64,000 nucleotides of DNA, from positions 39,407,357 to 39,471,356 of the forward strand of contig JARWKL010000005.1 in the NCBI GenBank assembly GCA_029961685.1. The letters run 5' to 3'. The translations under genes and the position numbers were made by a program. Position 1 is the stretch's first letter. Every line of letters begins with the position of its first letter. This document shows, piece after piece, positions 30,950 to 43,886 of this stretch. Source of the stretch: Aristolochia californica. Lineage: Eukaryota; Streptophyta; Magnoliopsida; Piperales; Aristolochiaceae. The notes under the pieces were generated by a model. That model was not told where the DNA came from and made no database searches. It saw nothing but the letters and a program-made list of their open reading frames with translations.

Positions 30950-32468
30950 CTACACCTCTACCGTAACAACCTTACAAGAACCCATCTTCGTCGACGATAT
31001 GGGCGGCGGAGGAATGCGACTCTTCTTCTCCTTCCTCGCGACGTTACACCCAATCCTTTGTTTCTCCAGGTCACCGGGTGGCAAGAAGCAGTCCGTCGAC
31101 AAACCCCAGATGTTAAAATCTACATCTTCGATCGTCCATGTTTCTACCATACAAGTCTGAGAGTAGCTATCCGAGTTGTCACCGAACCTGAACAAAGAGA
31201 CTATGGTCTTGCCGGAATGTGCGATGTTAACGCCGTCGACGAGTTTATAGTCCCCCACTGAAGAAGACATGGTGGTTTCCCAGTAGACACTGTCAGTGTA
31301 GGAGGCCTTGATTCGTAGGAGATGGGTGTCTTCTAACTGAACGAGAAGGCCAGTTCTCTGGCTGAAGTAACCCCACACTGTATGGCGAATGATCTCAACG
31401 TTGGTGCCGCTTCTGTTCTTCAGTACTGAAGGGTCGGCTTCCAGCTTGAGCGAGAAGCATGCCTCATTGTTGATCGCCTTTTCATCTACGCAGACGGCAT
31501 TGGAGAACAAGTTGGCTGTGGACCTAGGATCAAGACCCTGCACAGATGTGATCATCAAAATGCTTCATTTTCAATTCAATGGAAAAGAAATTCTTACTAT
31601 TCAAATTTCAAACAGAAAAAGAAAAAGAACGAAATTGCCAAAGATTAACATGAATACAACAGAAAATGAAAATTGTAAATTAAGAACGTCACCTGTAGCG
31701 ATCGCCGGAGGGGCCTTGGAGGTCCTCTAGAAGAATGAGACTGGTGCCACGGAGTCTGTCTCCATGCCACCTTCCCGTCGCTTCCCGCGCTTATCTTGTT
31801 TCCGGACACCACAAGCTCTATGCTCCACAAATCGGGACTTTTCTGCCATAACACAAACCCTCCCACCTCACCTTCTTGTGGTCTCTTAACCTTCGTCATC
31901 CTGTTTTTGTGCCTGTTCTGAATTTCCGAGGCCGACATTGTCACTTTCCCAATTGCATACATGCTACTGATCGAGTTCAGAACCTTCTCGCCTCCTGTTG
32001 CAGCAACGTACTGCTGAACGATATACTTCGCCATTAACGACTCCTGCTCAACATAATCTAAAGAGTAACTAAAACTAAATTCGTGTTGATTTAGAGAATT
32101 TGGTGAACGGGTCAATCAACACATCGAAAACATCGAAACGAAAGAAATCACTCGAAATATTACAAATATCTCTGTAAACAACTTACGATTGGGAGATCTT
32201 TGATGTTGGGGTCAAGTGAATGCTCCGAGCAAATGGGGATAGGAGCAAGAGGAGCGGCGAGGACTCCGAGAAAGAGCTGCAAATCCGTGCTTCTTACTCC
32301 TATGATAGATGACGGAGCTGAATGTCCCCGATCATGGCTTCTCATCCATGAGTTTTGCCTTGATCTACCATTTTCGATCTGTGAGGCGGACATCGCTTCA
32401 GGAATGGGGACTTCCAAAATGGTTTCCAAGCCATCTTCTCGATCGAGGTTCAGGCAAAGCTTCCTCAT
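30950..32468 (-). CDS. DUF620 family protein, 406 aa, three exons
   Basis: Exons on the minus strand: 32,468-32,187, 32,043-31,693 and 31,537-30,950, all with GT-AG introns in phase 0, ending at TAG (30,950-30,952). I chose the ATG of MRKLCLNLDRED over the in-frame ATG ten codons upstream because family members start there. Conserved landmarks are DGLETILEVPIPE (residues 13-25), AKYIVQQYVAATGG, GGFVLWQKSPDLW, then PRPLRRSLQ|GLDPRSTANLF across the second splice, WGYFSQRTGLLVQLED, and FNIWGLSTDCFLPP near the end. Length fits the family (about 380-480 aa). The family is plant-specific with no established biochemical role, so no function is proposed. The C-terminal tail after FLPPGDLEKQ is basic. 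All exons are intact. Confidence 0.93.
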
Positions 32469-33530
32469 CGGGGGGAAAGAGAGAGAAAGATGGAGCACAC
32501 AGTTAAACGCAGAAACTAGTAGCTCTCCTATCGTGACGGTTTTGCTTTCTCTTTAGAGGGCATGACTAGTTTATCTGGTAACAAACACACGGAGGCCATT
32601 CTCCTCGTTCACGTCGTGATTCTCTCTCTCCCACTCCCAAACCTTAAAACTTTTACCAGCTCGTCTTCTACCTTAAAGAGAAAAACGACAAGATCATCAG
32701 ATGATAAGGAATTTTGAGGCAATGAGATCAAATATGAGTGAGATGTGAGATGTCTGCAATTGTAATTGATTGAAGCTTGTCATGGAGTTCTCCTATTAAC
32801 AGTAGTTAGGGGCTAAGATGATTCTCCACTTCTCCTTTTTGTTAAAACAACTTCTTGAGGTGAACGTAGATGACGATCATGGCCGGATGTAGGTAGCTAA
32901 CAGAAAGTTTGCGTTGATTTACAAGTTAAGATTTGTTGCTTAACATTCTCTTAATCGAGTGTGTTGGGTGCGCATCCAGCAAAATGATTCTCTGACCCAC
33001 TTCTTTCTTTTTCTTTTGGTAAAGCGTCTACCTGTGGCAATAATGCAAATGAAATGAAGATACAGAAAAAACCAAACTCAAATGTTTTCCAGTTGCCGTC
33101 GCCTCTCATTCTTGCCTCTGCTAGCCTTCCTCCTCGAAAATCTTCTCAGTTGCCTCTCATTACCTCCCTCCCAGTGTCTCCATCATTGTCTCCGATGAAC
33201 AGCGACCGATGATGTCGTTGCCATTCATCACTCTTTGGTTGCCATTTCTCTTGCTACTACGTTTTTTAATGGCCATGGTTCTTGTGAACCATTGACTCTT
33301 TTAACTATGTATACCAACTACAAGTTAATCATAACCTATGATTGCAAGGATGAGAGAAGGATGGGCTGATGGTCTCAAAACTCACTAAGTGGATCATAAT
33401 TTGCCATAATTCTCTGAAATTTAATGGACATTAGACAAGTGATTCAAAACTATTTGAGAATTTGGAAATACCATGTGTGCATATATTATATTGCTCATTC
33501 TTCTTTTGTAAATGGCTTGCTAATATCAGT
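32469..33530. other. Upstream region of the DUF620 gene
   Basis: Probably 5' UTR and promoter on the minus strand, with CT/GA-rich patches near 32,460-32,640. No clear TATA box and no other gene. 33,080-33,260 is pyrimidine-rich. Confidence 0.4.
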
Positions 33531-33535
33531 GGTGG

Positions 33536-35460
33536 GTGGTGCAGACACAATCCAAGGCATCCTTTAGTCCTCCTAGACTTAGTGAACATTCTTTTGATCG
33601 AGCTTCTATTGTTGGGTCAAGATATAGTGAACCTGAATTGCTGGAAGCATGGTATGACCAGTCCATTGAGAAGTACAAAAACAATAAACATTTAATGTTC
33701 CCACTTAGGGACCAGGAATCTCTTAAACGGACTCCTGAAGGGATGTCCTAGTATATTCAAGACTCTTTAGATACACATATGAGAAGTTGGAAAGTATTTA
33801 AGGAGGACTAGGAGTTTAACAAAGTTGTGTTGTAGAATGGATCTTACATGACACCAAATGTTGTTTCTGGAGTGAATAATTTAGACGAGGAAGAGATGTG
33901 CTTCTTCCTTGATGTTATATCTGTTAAGTTGTGGACTCTAATCAACTCCTTACACAGAGTCAGCACCCAAAAGGTCCACAATATATTGATTGTTGTTTTA
34001 TTAAGGGTATTTTGAGAATTTCACATTTGTATTTTGGTTGTCCTAGTTATCTCATAATATTTGGGGACACCGTTATTAGGGTGATTGATGATCATGAGTT
34101 GAGATAGAGGTTAGAGAAAAAAACAGAGAGAATGGTGTGTGTGAATTTCTCTTATAAACTTCTTTTTCATCATAGTGAATAATTGCAACAGTAGATGTAC
34201 AAGATGTTGTCTCACCTTGATTGCAAACCTATATAAAAATTGTGTTCCTGCCTGATTAGTTCTTCTTCTGTGATTATTATTACTCTTGATAGTATTGAAT
34301 TAGGGTGTCTAATTCCTAACAATATCTCCATCCAATTGTGTCCCTGATAGTGCTCTTGGCCCTGCTAAAAGGCAGGAAAACTACCAAACATTGAAATTTT
34401 GATGGTGTTCTTTGATAAAGTGCCTCATGTGACTAGTCAGAGTGCGACAATGATTGAAAGGTTCGGTGTAAAGCCATAGTACCTTAGAATTGAAGTTGGT
34501 AGAAGTAGATGTTGAGGAAAGAATGAACATGAAGGAAAGCAAAAATCTCTTAGCCCAAATGACCCATAAAGTTATATTTCATGTTTCAGCAAGTGTTTGG
34601 CTGAAAGGAGCGACAAAAGCTTCAATGGGAGTTCTTTCCAAAATTCTCAGCTATCATATTGGAAAGCTAGGCCTTACATTGAAGGTCATCAATGACAATT
34701 ATAGAAAGCAATGTTCAACGTTTGAACTTCTTAAAATGTTCCTCCAAACATTGGATATGGGTAAACTGAGTTGCTAATCAAAGTTAGAATTATCTCTATT
34801 TTTTTGTAATGTAATTTTAAGGTACCATTATCTATTTCTATGGGGTGATGGAAACCAGATTTTCGACAACCATATCAACAATAAAGTGATTATGAGACTA
34901 TAGATCTCAAATTAGCCTCTTTACTAAGCTTGACTAGTTGAAAAATTTAGAGTCAAAACTTTGTTTTGAACATGGATTAATGTTTATTATTATACTTGCA
35001 TTAGAAACTTTGAAGCTCTAGCAGAAGATTTTTCCCTTCAAATACAACAACAAGTCCGTGGATTTCAAGCTCAACATCAAAACCCACTTCTGCAAGCACA
35101 ACAAGTAAGGGCATTATTGTTGATTTATGTAGTAATTTCCAATCTATCCTGCTCTCATCTAAGCAAAATTCAAGAATTATTTCCCTCACCTTGGAAGTTA
35201 TTGCATGATCTCTAGCACAAATCCAAAGGCAAATGTTTATGCTTCACCCATAGAACTTGGCTTTTCAACAACAATAGTGGGATAATTATGGAAATGACAA
35301 CTATCATCACGACAAGGATTGACTATTATGAATTTGGAGAGAGACAGACCCTTGAGGGAAGACAAAATTGAAAGCTCTTTAGAAATACCAATGGATAGTA
35401 GCACACTTGCTTCCTTTAACAAACAACAACTCCAGTTTAGCCAACAACAGATGACTTTAG
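33536..35460 (+). pseudogene. Unrecognised coding-like debris
   Basis: Several plus-strand stretches read like real protein rather than random AT-rich DNA: SFSPPRLSEHSFDRASIVGSR then YSEPELLEAWYDQSIEKYK (33,540-33,690), NVVSGVNNLDEEEM (33,850-33,900), and EALAEDFSLQIQQQVRGFQ then AQHQNPLLQAQQ (35,008-35,110). They lie in more than one frame with stops between them and no consistent splice set. They may be exons of a decayed host gene, but I do not recognise the family. Confidence 0.35.
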
Positions 35461-37742
35461 CAAATTAGTTTAAGTAGCCAGTGTCTCTACAAGTTCCCCA
35501 TTTGCAGAAGCAGTAAGATTGTACTTCTTTCTCATTGTTCCCTCTTTTTACCTCATGTGGCAATTCCTCACTTAATCATTTTCTTTTCGGATTTGTATGG
35601 GTCCCTGGTAGTTGACAATTGCTGCAGTTCTCTTAATAATGAAAGACATGATACGAATCATATGTTGTAATTAACTTGCTCCTTAATATGTTCTTAACTA
35701 TTGATGGGTTTACTTAGGATTGACAATTTTCTGTTATTTAAAAACTTTTTTTATTTACAATAGATTACTTCCGTTGTGACAATTATTTATTTACCTTCTA
35801 CAGTGATTGTCCTAAAATATGATTATTTAATCCTGCTACTGATGATGGTGTAGGGGCATGTTTAATTGGAAGTCTTAGCCAGTGAAAGTGGTAGCATTCC
35901 AGGCATTGATGGGTGGTGATACATCTTCGAAGAACGATTCAAATGATCATTATGGATTAACCTATCCTTCCAAATAGATAGATGGATACTATTTTGTCAA
36001 TTTCTATTGGGTATAACATCGGCAACTATTATTTGGTTGTAATGTCTTTTACTTGGTAGTTCCATCCCATGTAACGAATCCCAACATTGTTTGATGCAAA
36101 CAAGTCAAAAGCAAGCTAAGACTAGCAATGGTAGATCAAAGTGCTATTTCAATGTGGGCATTATTTTGAATTATGAGTATGGTTCTTTAAGAACTTCTAT
36201 CAAGCAAGGGAAATCCTCATGAATCTAATTGGATTTTCTTACTTAGTGTTTGTCCATTCATCACCTACTTTCTATTTCTCTCTTTTCTTATGTCATGATG
36301 GTAAATTTGACGCAGAAGTTAAACTAGCTGGAATTATGATCTTAGGAGCATTATAGCCTAGGGAATCAAGGAAATATGGAACTACTATTGCTCGAGGGTT
36401 TTATGCACCTATTCATCAACACTTCTTTATTGTTTGTATAGATATGGCTATTGAATGTAAGCCCGTTGAAACATTTGTTCAAGTGTGTCTGGTGATATTG
36501 TTGGGCCTAGAGATTACTATTTCGACCTTGAGGAGTTAGGTGTATATATAAATGGCTACCTTGAGTTGAATACAAGTTGTATTGTTTCCATTCTATTGAG
36601 AATACTCTGTGGCCTAATGGTACCATGCAACTGGAGATCTGGGTTCAAATTCTAGTAGAGTCATATTACTTTTATTGTGTAGTAAACTCTTTAATTTTTT
36701 TGGCTAGGCATTTGTTGATATTGGTTTGAGTTTTTAACCATAGATTTCTTTCTTTACTTATTATTTATTGTTTTTCCATTGTTCAACCTTCTAAGACCAG
36801 TTATTTACAAAGACTTTGACATAGGTAACTTCTAAGACTAGTGAAAATTTATCTATCTCACTAATTTTTTGCTTTTTACAGCTCTATGAGAATTTGGACT
36901 AATGTCCACATCTAATTGAATTGGTTCAATGCAACAAGGCCTATTGGATGAACTCGTGATTAAGAGAAATGCAAGAGAATTGGCTATTTGTTGTTCAAAT
37001 TGTTATTGTTCTAGATGTTTTTGTTGAAAACAAATATATATTGCATAACTTTGCTTACTACAATACAAAAATGTGTTTTGCCAATGTACGACAATCCAAG
37101 ATGAAAAATTCTACAGATGATGACATTGTCCTTTTGATGTTCACCTCACCTACCAGCATAACAAAATATTAGATTAAGAGAACAATGGGAATCTATGTGA
37201 TTGTATTCTTCTCTTGAAGCAATCATTAATCTTCTTTTTGGCATATATACAGTTTAAATTTGTTTGAATCAATACAATATTTGCATCTATTTGAAAATGT
37301 TTGAATCAAGTCCTAAAGTTCATATGAAATGATAAGATTTGAAATTCCAATACTCAAATTATATCAATTTACATTGCTCAAATTACAACTCTCAAATTAC
37401 ATATGAAATTATAGTGCTCAAAACATCTATTTAAACCACATATGGGTACTACATCTGAAACTGCAAAAACACAATTCTATGACATAGTTCATAGCATGAA
37501 GAGAATTTCGTAGTACAAATGACAAAGAATAATGTGCTTCAAAACTTGACAAAATTTTCATCCTTGAAACTTCTGCTAATTTACCTATGTTCTTCGCAAT
37601 CTGTGACTCAACTTGTGCAGAGCATCATCTACCTGAAAGATCAATGTATGTCTGAAAAAACTCTAATTTTGGGCTCACGATATCAAAGATTGGGTAACAT
37701 GCATTTCCTTGTAGCAGGTCACAATCTTTTGTAGCTCATAAG
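35461..37742. other. Intergenic DNA, no feature recognised
   Basis: AT-rich with only short frames. 36,600-36,660 contains text like the 3' end of a tRNA-like or primer-linked sequence (GGTTCAAATTC), but no cloverleaf can be drawn. Confidence 0.4.
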
Positions 37743-38116
37743 TGTTGGAAGACGGGCTCAAGGCTAGAAGCCCATACGTCAGAGTGGCAAAGTAGTTATT
37801 TATGGTATGTTCCATAAGGATGGCATGAAGATATAAATACATTGTCTTAGTATGTCTTTTAATCTATTGAGTTGTAACCCTAAGGGCTTTGTAACACTAT
37901 AAATAAGAACACTGGCTAAGAAGTAAGGCATTCAAGCCTTCTCCTCTCTTTGAGAAAACATCCAACCACCCTCTCTTCTCCCTTGACACATTCTCACCTT
38001 CCCTTAATCCAAACTCTCCTCTCTAACATCCTTCTCCTTTCTCCCTCTTCTCTCTCTTCTTTCCTTCTTCTTCCACATTAACCTAGAGTCAGTCTCATGG
38101 GGTCCTAACTTCTACA
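37743..38116 (+). repeat. 5' LTR of Copia F (374 bp)
   Basis: Starts TGTTGGAAGACGG, carries CACTATAAATAAG (TATA-like) near 37,890 and a CT-rich stretch beyond it, and ends CTTCTACA directly before the primer site. Confidence 0.9.
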
Positions 38117-38128
38117 TGGTATCAGAGC
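38117..38128 (+). other. Primer-binding site of Copia F
   Basis: TGGTATCAGAGC, exact complement of the initiator tRNA-Met 3' end. Confidence 0.95.
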
Positions 38129-38979
38129 TTTGAGGTTAGGATCCATATTCAAGTAGTTATGTCATCCATTCAAGAAGTTGTTTATAGAAGAAGGAGTTCT
38201 GCCATGAAGAGAGGTAAAATCTGTTTTTTTTCTTCATATTTTCTTTTTACGATTTCAATTTTTTTCCTCTTCTTTAATTCTTGAGTCCAGGCAAGATAAT
38301 CTTCATAAATATTGTGAATATCTATCTTGTATGACTAAAAGGATATTGTAGTCTTGATCATCTTATATCAAAATTACATGATTGATCAGAGGTTGTTTTT
38401 TGGGTTTGTTATTTGGATTCAGTTACGTTTATGTAACAGGAATCAAACATTGTTGATATGGGACTCCAACATATGTTGATGTCAATTCTATAATCTAACT
38501 TTACTCATGGGAGTGTGTTATGTTGTTGGATGACCGTTATATGTTTGATGAAATACTAACACTCACTTATCCCTATTATTTTTGCGTTTGAACTTCAACA
38601 ATTGAATCTTTTTTTTGTGTGTTGAAGTATACCCATGAGTTGGAATTTATTTTGTCAAGAAGTTGCTCTCGGTTTGCCAAGAAAGACCTTGTCTAAAGTT
38701 GCTCTCGGTTTTGTGGTGGAGTTTGGATTAAGGATAAGAGTTGCATCCATTCTCTTCTCTCTATTTTTTTTATAAATATAAGAGAAGTTGAGCAGTGGCG
38801 GGTTCTTGTTATCACATGACAAAAACACCAATTTTTCCATGATTTGATGCTTATTCTTGTAAAAATATTCTCTACTTATTTTTGGTGGCTAATTTAGTCT
38901 ATCGATGCTTCATATTATGTTGTGTAATTGTTATTTGAGCCCCTTTGACAATTGACCTCACTAGTTGATTTGCGTTAAC

Positions 38980-40616
38980 ATGGAGAGTGGACATATGAGT
39001 AATAAGAGTGACATATTCCGAATTACTATAATTCCACTAAGAGGTCTTTCCAATTACCTCAGCTGGTCACAATCGGTACAGAGGGTTCTCATTACACTTG
39101 ACTTTCTCAATCATGTTATCAAAATCCCTCCTCCGATTGATGAAGAAGATGAAGTCTACCTTAAATGGGTCAAAAACAATAACATGGTTATCAATTGGCT
39201 TATTAACAGCATGGAAGACCATGTCACTATTAATGTGGTCCACTTGGAAACTTCCAAGGATATTTGGGACACATGAGTTAAGATCTATTGCAATACCGCC
39301 TCCTTGCAAAGAGTATATGAATGTTTTCCAAAGTATGTTGGCTACCAAACAAGGAGATAATATTCAAGAGTTTCTGGCCCGGTTTTAAGGCCTTATCCAT
39401 GAATGGAAAATTGCTCAACCATACTCTACCGACATTGTTGTTCAAGAAAAATAGCATGAGGCCCTGGTAGCGGCTATTAGCCTTACCAATATTACGCCAT
39501 ATCTTGAGGTGGCTAAGACTCTGCTTCTTAATTTTTCTACCCTTCCCTCTTTTGATGACATAAGTGCTATGTTGTAATGATTTCCTGATCCATCTCCTCC
39601 TTCTCCGATTGATGCTCCATCTGCTATGTTCTTTGGTAATTGGGGTACAACATCCCCATTTCGAGGACACGACAAAAATACAAGAGGAGGCTACAATAGA
39701 GGTGGTCGAACGGGTTTGACCCATTCCCACACTGAACCTCGATTGTGCACTTAATGTGGTGGTCAGAACCACCTTGTGGATTCATGGTAGAAACTCCATG
39801 GTAAGCCTAATTGGGCGACAACCAATCCAGACTCAGTTAATGTTGAGCAAAAGGAGGATAGGATTGATTCTCATTCCGGGGATGTGACTATTTCCGCGGA
39901 AAACTATGCTGCATTTCAGAAGCTGAAATCCTTATTGGATCAATCCTCTACTCCACCAGGCCCTACTGCTGCCACTACCATTCCCTCAGGTATGCTTTCT
40001 TCTGATTCAACCCCTTCGTCTTGGGTCATTGACTCCGGGGCTTCTGAACACTTGTCAGGTAACAAACACATGCTTCATTCACTGTCTCCATGTCTGCCTC
40101 ATAAATTTGTCACTATTGATAATGGTTCCCAAACCAAGGTGCTTGGCAAGGGTTCCTCCTCTCTTACCGTGTCAATTCCTCTCCAAGATGTGTATTTGTT
40201 CCTCAATTTTCGTTAAATTTGCTCTCCGTTAGTCAATTAACCAAACAATTGAATTGTTCTGTCACCTTCTTACCATCTTCGTGTATATTTCAGGATCTAA
40301 CTACGAACAAGTGATTGGTGGTGGCCATGAAAAAGGGGATTTATACTATTTTACTCTTCCACCAGTAGCTGCTATTTCATCCACTATATCTGAGGCTCAA
40401 TTGTGGTACAACTAGCTTGGTCATCCATCTACCTCGTGACTTCATTCTTTAGTTTCATCTCTTAAATCTTTGTCTAATTTCAATTGTGAGACATGTCAAT
40501 TAAGTAAGCATGTTAGGAATACATATTCTCCTCGTCTTACAACTACTAGTACCGCTCCATTTGCATTAATACATTCTGATATATGGGGCCCTTTAAAGGT
40601 CTCTAACATTTCTAAG
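38980..40616 (+). pseudogene. Copia F gag, protease and pre-integrase
   Basis: Gag begins MESGHMSNKSDIFRITIIPL at 38,980 and reads NYLSWSQSVQRVLITLDFL and MVINWLINSMEDHV before a stop near 39,275; it continues in other frames to about 39,560. A knuckle-like CxxCGGQNH segment lies near 39,750. The protease (39,884-40,216) keeps SSWVIDSGASEHLSGN. GAG-pre-integrase (FNCETCQLSKHVRNTYSP) and HSDIWGPLKVSNIS end at about 40,616. Stops are few compared with A and E but sufficient to silence it. Confidence 0.87.
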
Positions 40617-42633
40617 GAAGAACGATATGAGTTTATTACTCTACCACCAGCACTAAATGTAGACTTTGAATCTACTGTGGATATGTGAATTACAAGGATG
40701 TCTGCTGCCATCTTAGATAATACCCGAAATTTCATATGATTCACTTTCCACCATTCTAAAACATCAAAATCATATTATGAAGTTCCCTCACAACTATATA
40801 CACCTTCTTCAAGACAAATTTCCAATTCTAACCTTGGTGAATTAACTACATCCACTTGTTTCATATAATTCATTAACTTTGACCAACATGACCTTGATGA
40901 AGGCCTACGATTTGTGGAAACACCCATAGAGCTAGTACTTGAAGCAATCTCTTCATTTCTAATATCCACATTATATAAGGATACATATTCATAATAGATT
41001 TCATATAAGGTGCGTCGAACTAAATTTATATTCATTGTAGCTTCCTCCTTAGAATATATCTATGAAAAACACATTTCGATCAACCTTAATTTGACCCTTG
41101 GATCCAAAACTGAAGCAACAACCATCAATAAATTGCATTCACCCCCGTACTTCTCAAATTTCTCTTTCATTCTACTAACCATTGTCTTAATGAAAACATT
41201 TTCATTTTTAGAATAAAAATTCAGAACATCTTTTACCTTATATACCTCACTAAGGTGCAAATTAGAAGTAGGGTAGTCACTCCCAGAAATTATATTAGTA
41301 ACTGCATTAAAAACTTCTAGAATCTGACACACCATGTCAACCTTTTCCCATTCATCAAGACTTGGCAAACAATCATAAGTTGGTTCTCTAACTTTAAATC
41401 TAGAGAATGCATATTTAAATTTTAATGCAGAAGACAACATGTCATAAGTGGAGTTCCAACGAGTTGGACAATTAATAACCAACCTCTTTTCACCAAGTTC
41501 TAGTTGTTGTACAATTTCAGAAAAAAGTGTGATTATGAATTTGACACTCTCACGTACATTTTCAATAATATCCTTAATTTGAACAAGACCATCTTGGACT
41601 AATAAGTTCAAAATATGAGCACAACAGCGCACATGAAACAACTTTCCACCACAAACCAAATTTTTTTTCCTTGAAAAATCTTCTTTCAAAACTCTCATAC
41701 AAACATCATTATATGCAGCATTATCAACTGAAATACTAAAAAAATTATTTTTCGACCTCCCACTCTTTCAAACACCTGTAAATAACATTTGTTTTATCAA
41801 CGCCACAAGGAGGAGGAGGAACATGCACAAAACTCAAGACTCATTTTTGTAGCTTCCAATTACTGTCAATAAAATGCCTAGTAATAACCATGTATTCAAT
41901 CTTTTGATTTTGGGACTTCCAAAGATCCGTGGAAAGACTAATCTTGTTAATCTCTTTTAAAAAAAAATTCAATTTCTTTTTCTCTGCCTCATACACCTCC
42001 ATACACTCCTTCTTAATGGTCGTACGGGATATTTTCTCATAATTCATATTTGCCATCTTCATTACAAAATTAAATCCCTCCTCTTCTACTATCATGAATG
42101 GATGCTCATGCATAAGAATCCAATGAGCAATGACTACTCTCATTTTAGCTTGATCATATTTTCCTCCAAAATCCATAAAAGGAAGTCTAGATAGACTCTG
42201 ATAAACATTAAACCCCACTCCCACAGGTTGAAAGTTTAAGGTTTTTTGTTTTCTCATTGCCACTTTTCTACTAGGGCAACGTTTCAAATGTCGACTCATA
42301 TGTGTGGTCACTCCACTACTAATAACACTCAAATTGATTTTACAATAAACACTGAACCTTTTTTGTACCATTAAGTGATACTTTTTTGAATTCCAACCAC
42401 ACATGAGACTTTTTCTGTGTTTTTGAAGTATAGGTAGAGTCAACTTCATCCTCATTTATGGTAATTTCATCTGAGCCCACTTCTATGATAGAGGGTAGTG
42501 ACTTTGGTGGAGTTGAATCACTATTTATGGCCACACTAGAACTAGTGTTAATTATTGATGTTAATTGAGGAGGTGTTGACATTCTTACTTGATCTGTGTC
42601 AGGACCTTGAAGAAACCTATGAACATTTGACAA
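40610..42633 (-). pseudogene. hAT transposase, BED zinc-finger type, truncated
   Basis: The minus strand begins MSNVHRFLQGPDTD at 42,633. A BED-type finger follows (YCKINLSVISSG, THMSRHLKRCP; near 42,290-42,360). The central region has LPFMDFGGKYDQAK, LSTDLWKSQNQKIEYM and FHVRCCAHILNLLVQDGL then RLVINCPTRWNSTYDMLSS (41,060-42,455). The C-terminal dimerisation motif DVLEWWKVNHMKFRVLSKMA, DILVIHISTVDSKSTFS, GGRVINSYRSS stops at about 40,612. Frameshifts occur near 41,700-41,840 and 40,770. It resembles the RICESLEEPER/DAYSLEEPER group. The end is lost immediately after the YRSSL motif, where Copia F begins. Confidence 0.9.
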
Positions 42634-42689
42634 GGTTTAGGCATCATATATCATCCAATGAGTGAATTTAAGACATCAAAGGTTCACAC

Positions 42690-43238
42690 ACAAGAAAGTC
42701 TCAATTTCCAAAAGATAGAAAAGGAACTATCAAATCGTTTTTGGAGGACTTCTCGATTCGGTGATTAGCCCTTACCCCCTTATTTGGCATTTTTACTCTT
42801 ACCATTTGAGAGTTGGTGTCCTGTGGAGGGACACTATGATGGAGGAGTTTATTACTAAATTTTTGAGCAATGACTATAGAGGATGGGAGTGTGCCCAATA
42901 TCGAGTGTGAGTCTGGTCTATTATTCACCCAAAAGGTGTTTTTTTGAGCTACCCTAAAAAAGTGGGTGGACTTTGTACCCCACAATAGGGCTACTTTTTC
43001 GCCTATGAAATTGAGCAAAAAATATTTTTGACTATGACCATTTGACTGGAGTATGGAGCTACGTCTTACGGCTAGGAGTGATTTTAATTTCTCTTATATT
43101 ATGCCAATTGGGTCTCTAGAAAAAAGAGAGCACCAGCTTGAAGGGGAGTGCTTGAAGATATGATGGACTGCTATTTTATATGGGAAGATCCAATACACCA
43201 TTTGTAGCAAGCAGGACGTTCATTAAGTTCTCTAATCC
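42690..43238. repeat. Repeat-derived segment with an inverted partner at 44,100-44,370
   Basis: Positions 42,870-43,110 match the reverse complement of 44,100-44,370: CCTAGCCGTA, CCAGTCAAA.TGGTCATAGTC, GGCGAAAAA, CTTTTTAAGAGTAGCT and TTGGGTGAATAA. It is probably the internal region of an LTR element present twice in opposite orientation. Confidence 0.65.
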
Positions 43239-43254
43239 TCATTTTGAGGGGGAG

Positions 43255-43657
43255 TGTTAGAAGATGGGCTCAAACCCACACGACTAAGGCCTACATGTCA
43301 AAGTGTGTGGAAGATGAGCTCATGCCCACAGACTAAGGCAAAGGCCCACATGCCCACAAAGTGGTGGCATGATGGTAAATAAAGAGTCATCTCATAAACA
43401 TGACACTGATGTAATTAGTTTATGATTTATGTTTCTGATTCACACTTACAAGGGTGAAGGATTTTCTTGTAATATTAGTACTTTTGCTATCAATAAATAT
43501 AACTTAAGGGTGAGTGTTTGGATAAGTCCATTACCCTAATCTTCCTCCTCTTTTCTCCAAATTCGTCACTCTTCCTCTTCTCCTCCTAAAACCTTCTCTC
43601 TGCAACTCTTCTTCTTCTTCACAGCCCTTAATCCTCTTCTATTTTGATTATACATCA
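43255..43657 (+). repeat. Remnant 3' LTR of a plus-strand Copia (G)
   Basis: TTTTGAGGGGGAGTG, a polypurine tract, abuts TGTTAGAAGATGGGCTC at 43,255. The sequence resembles the LTR of F at its start (GAAGA.GGGCTCAA) and ends near a TACATCA. A short internal duplication (GAAGATG.GCTCA) near its start is not seen in F. The upstream coding part is missing. Confidence 0.65.
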
Positions 43658-43886
43658 TGGAATCTTTAGTTTCAACCTTTAAATACTAAAAGACAAGTTC
43701 TATAACAATTGAACAATCAAACATAAATAGAAGACTAACATAACTAAAATACCTTTAACTGAGACTCTTTTGTCAGACCTCCTATAAGAGTCCACCATAT
43801 TAATTCTGGCTCTATGAGACTTCATGTTGTGAGAGTCATGTAAGACTCCTCCATATTTGCTCTTCAACATTCCCCCTCAAGCAGGA
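43658..43886 (-). repeat. Remnant LTR and polypurine tract of a minus-strand element (H)
   Basis: CTTCAACA at 43,870 is followed by TTCCCCCTCAAGC, a polypurine tract on the minus strand. The LTR would run left to about 43,658. It abuts remnant G. No partner LTR was found to the right. Confidence 0.5.

Larger units (their letters stand above)
37743..40616 (+). mobile_element. Copia LTR retrotransposon F, 5' part only
   Basis: 5' LTR 37,743-38,116 (TGTTGGAAGAC to CTTCTACA), exact primer site at 38,117-38,128, leader, gag, protease and the beginning of integrase. The sequence is lost at about 40,616 where a minus-strand hAT transposase relic begins. The LTR resembles that of Copia E (shared GTAACCCTAAGGGC and CTATAAATA words). 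Confidence 0.88.

Noticed and set aside
36600..36660. Possible tRNA gene (GGTTCAAATTC)
   Set aside because: An isolated B-box-like word with no pairing acceptor or anticodon stems.
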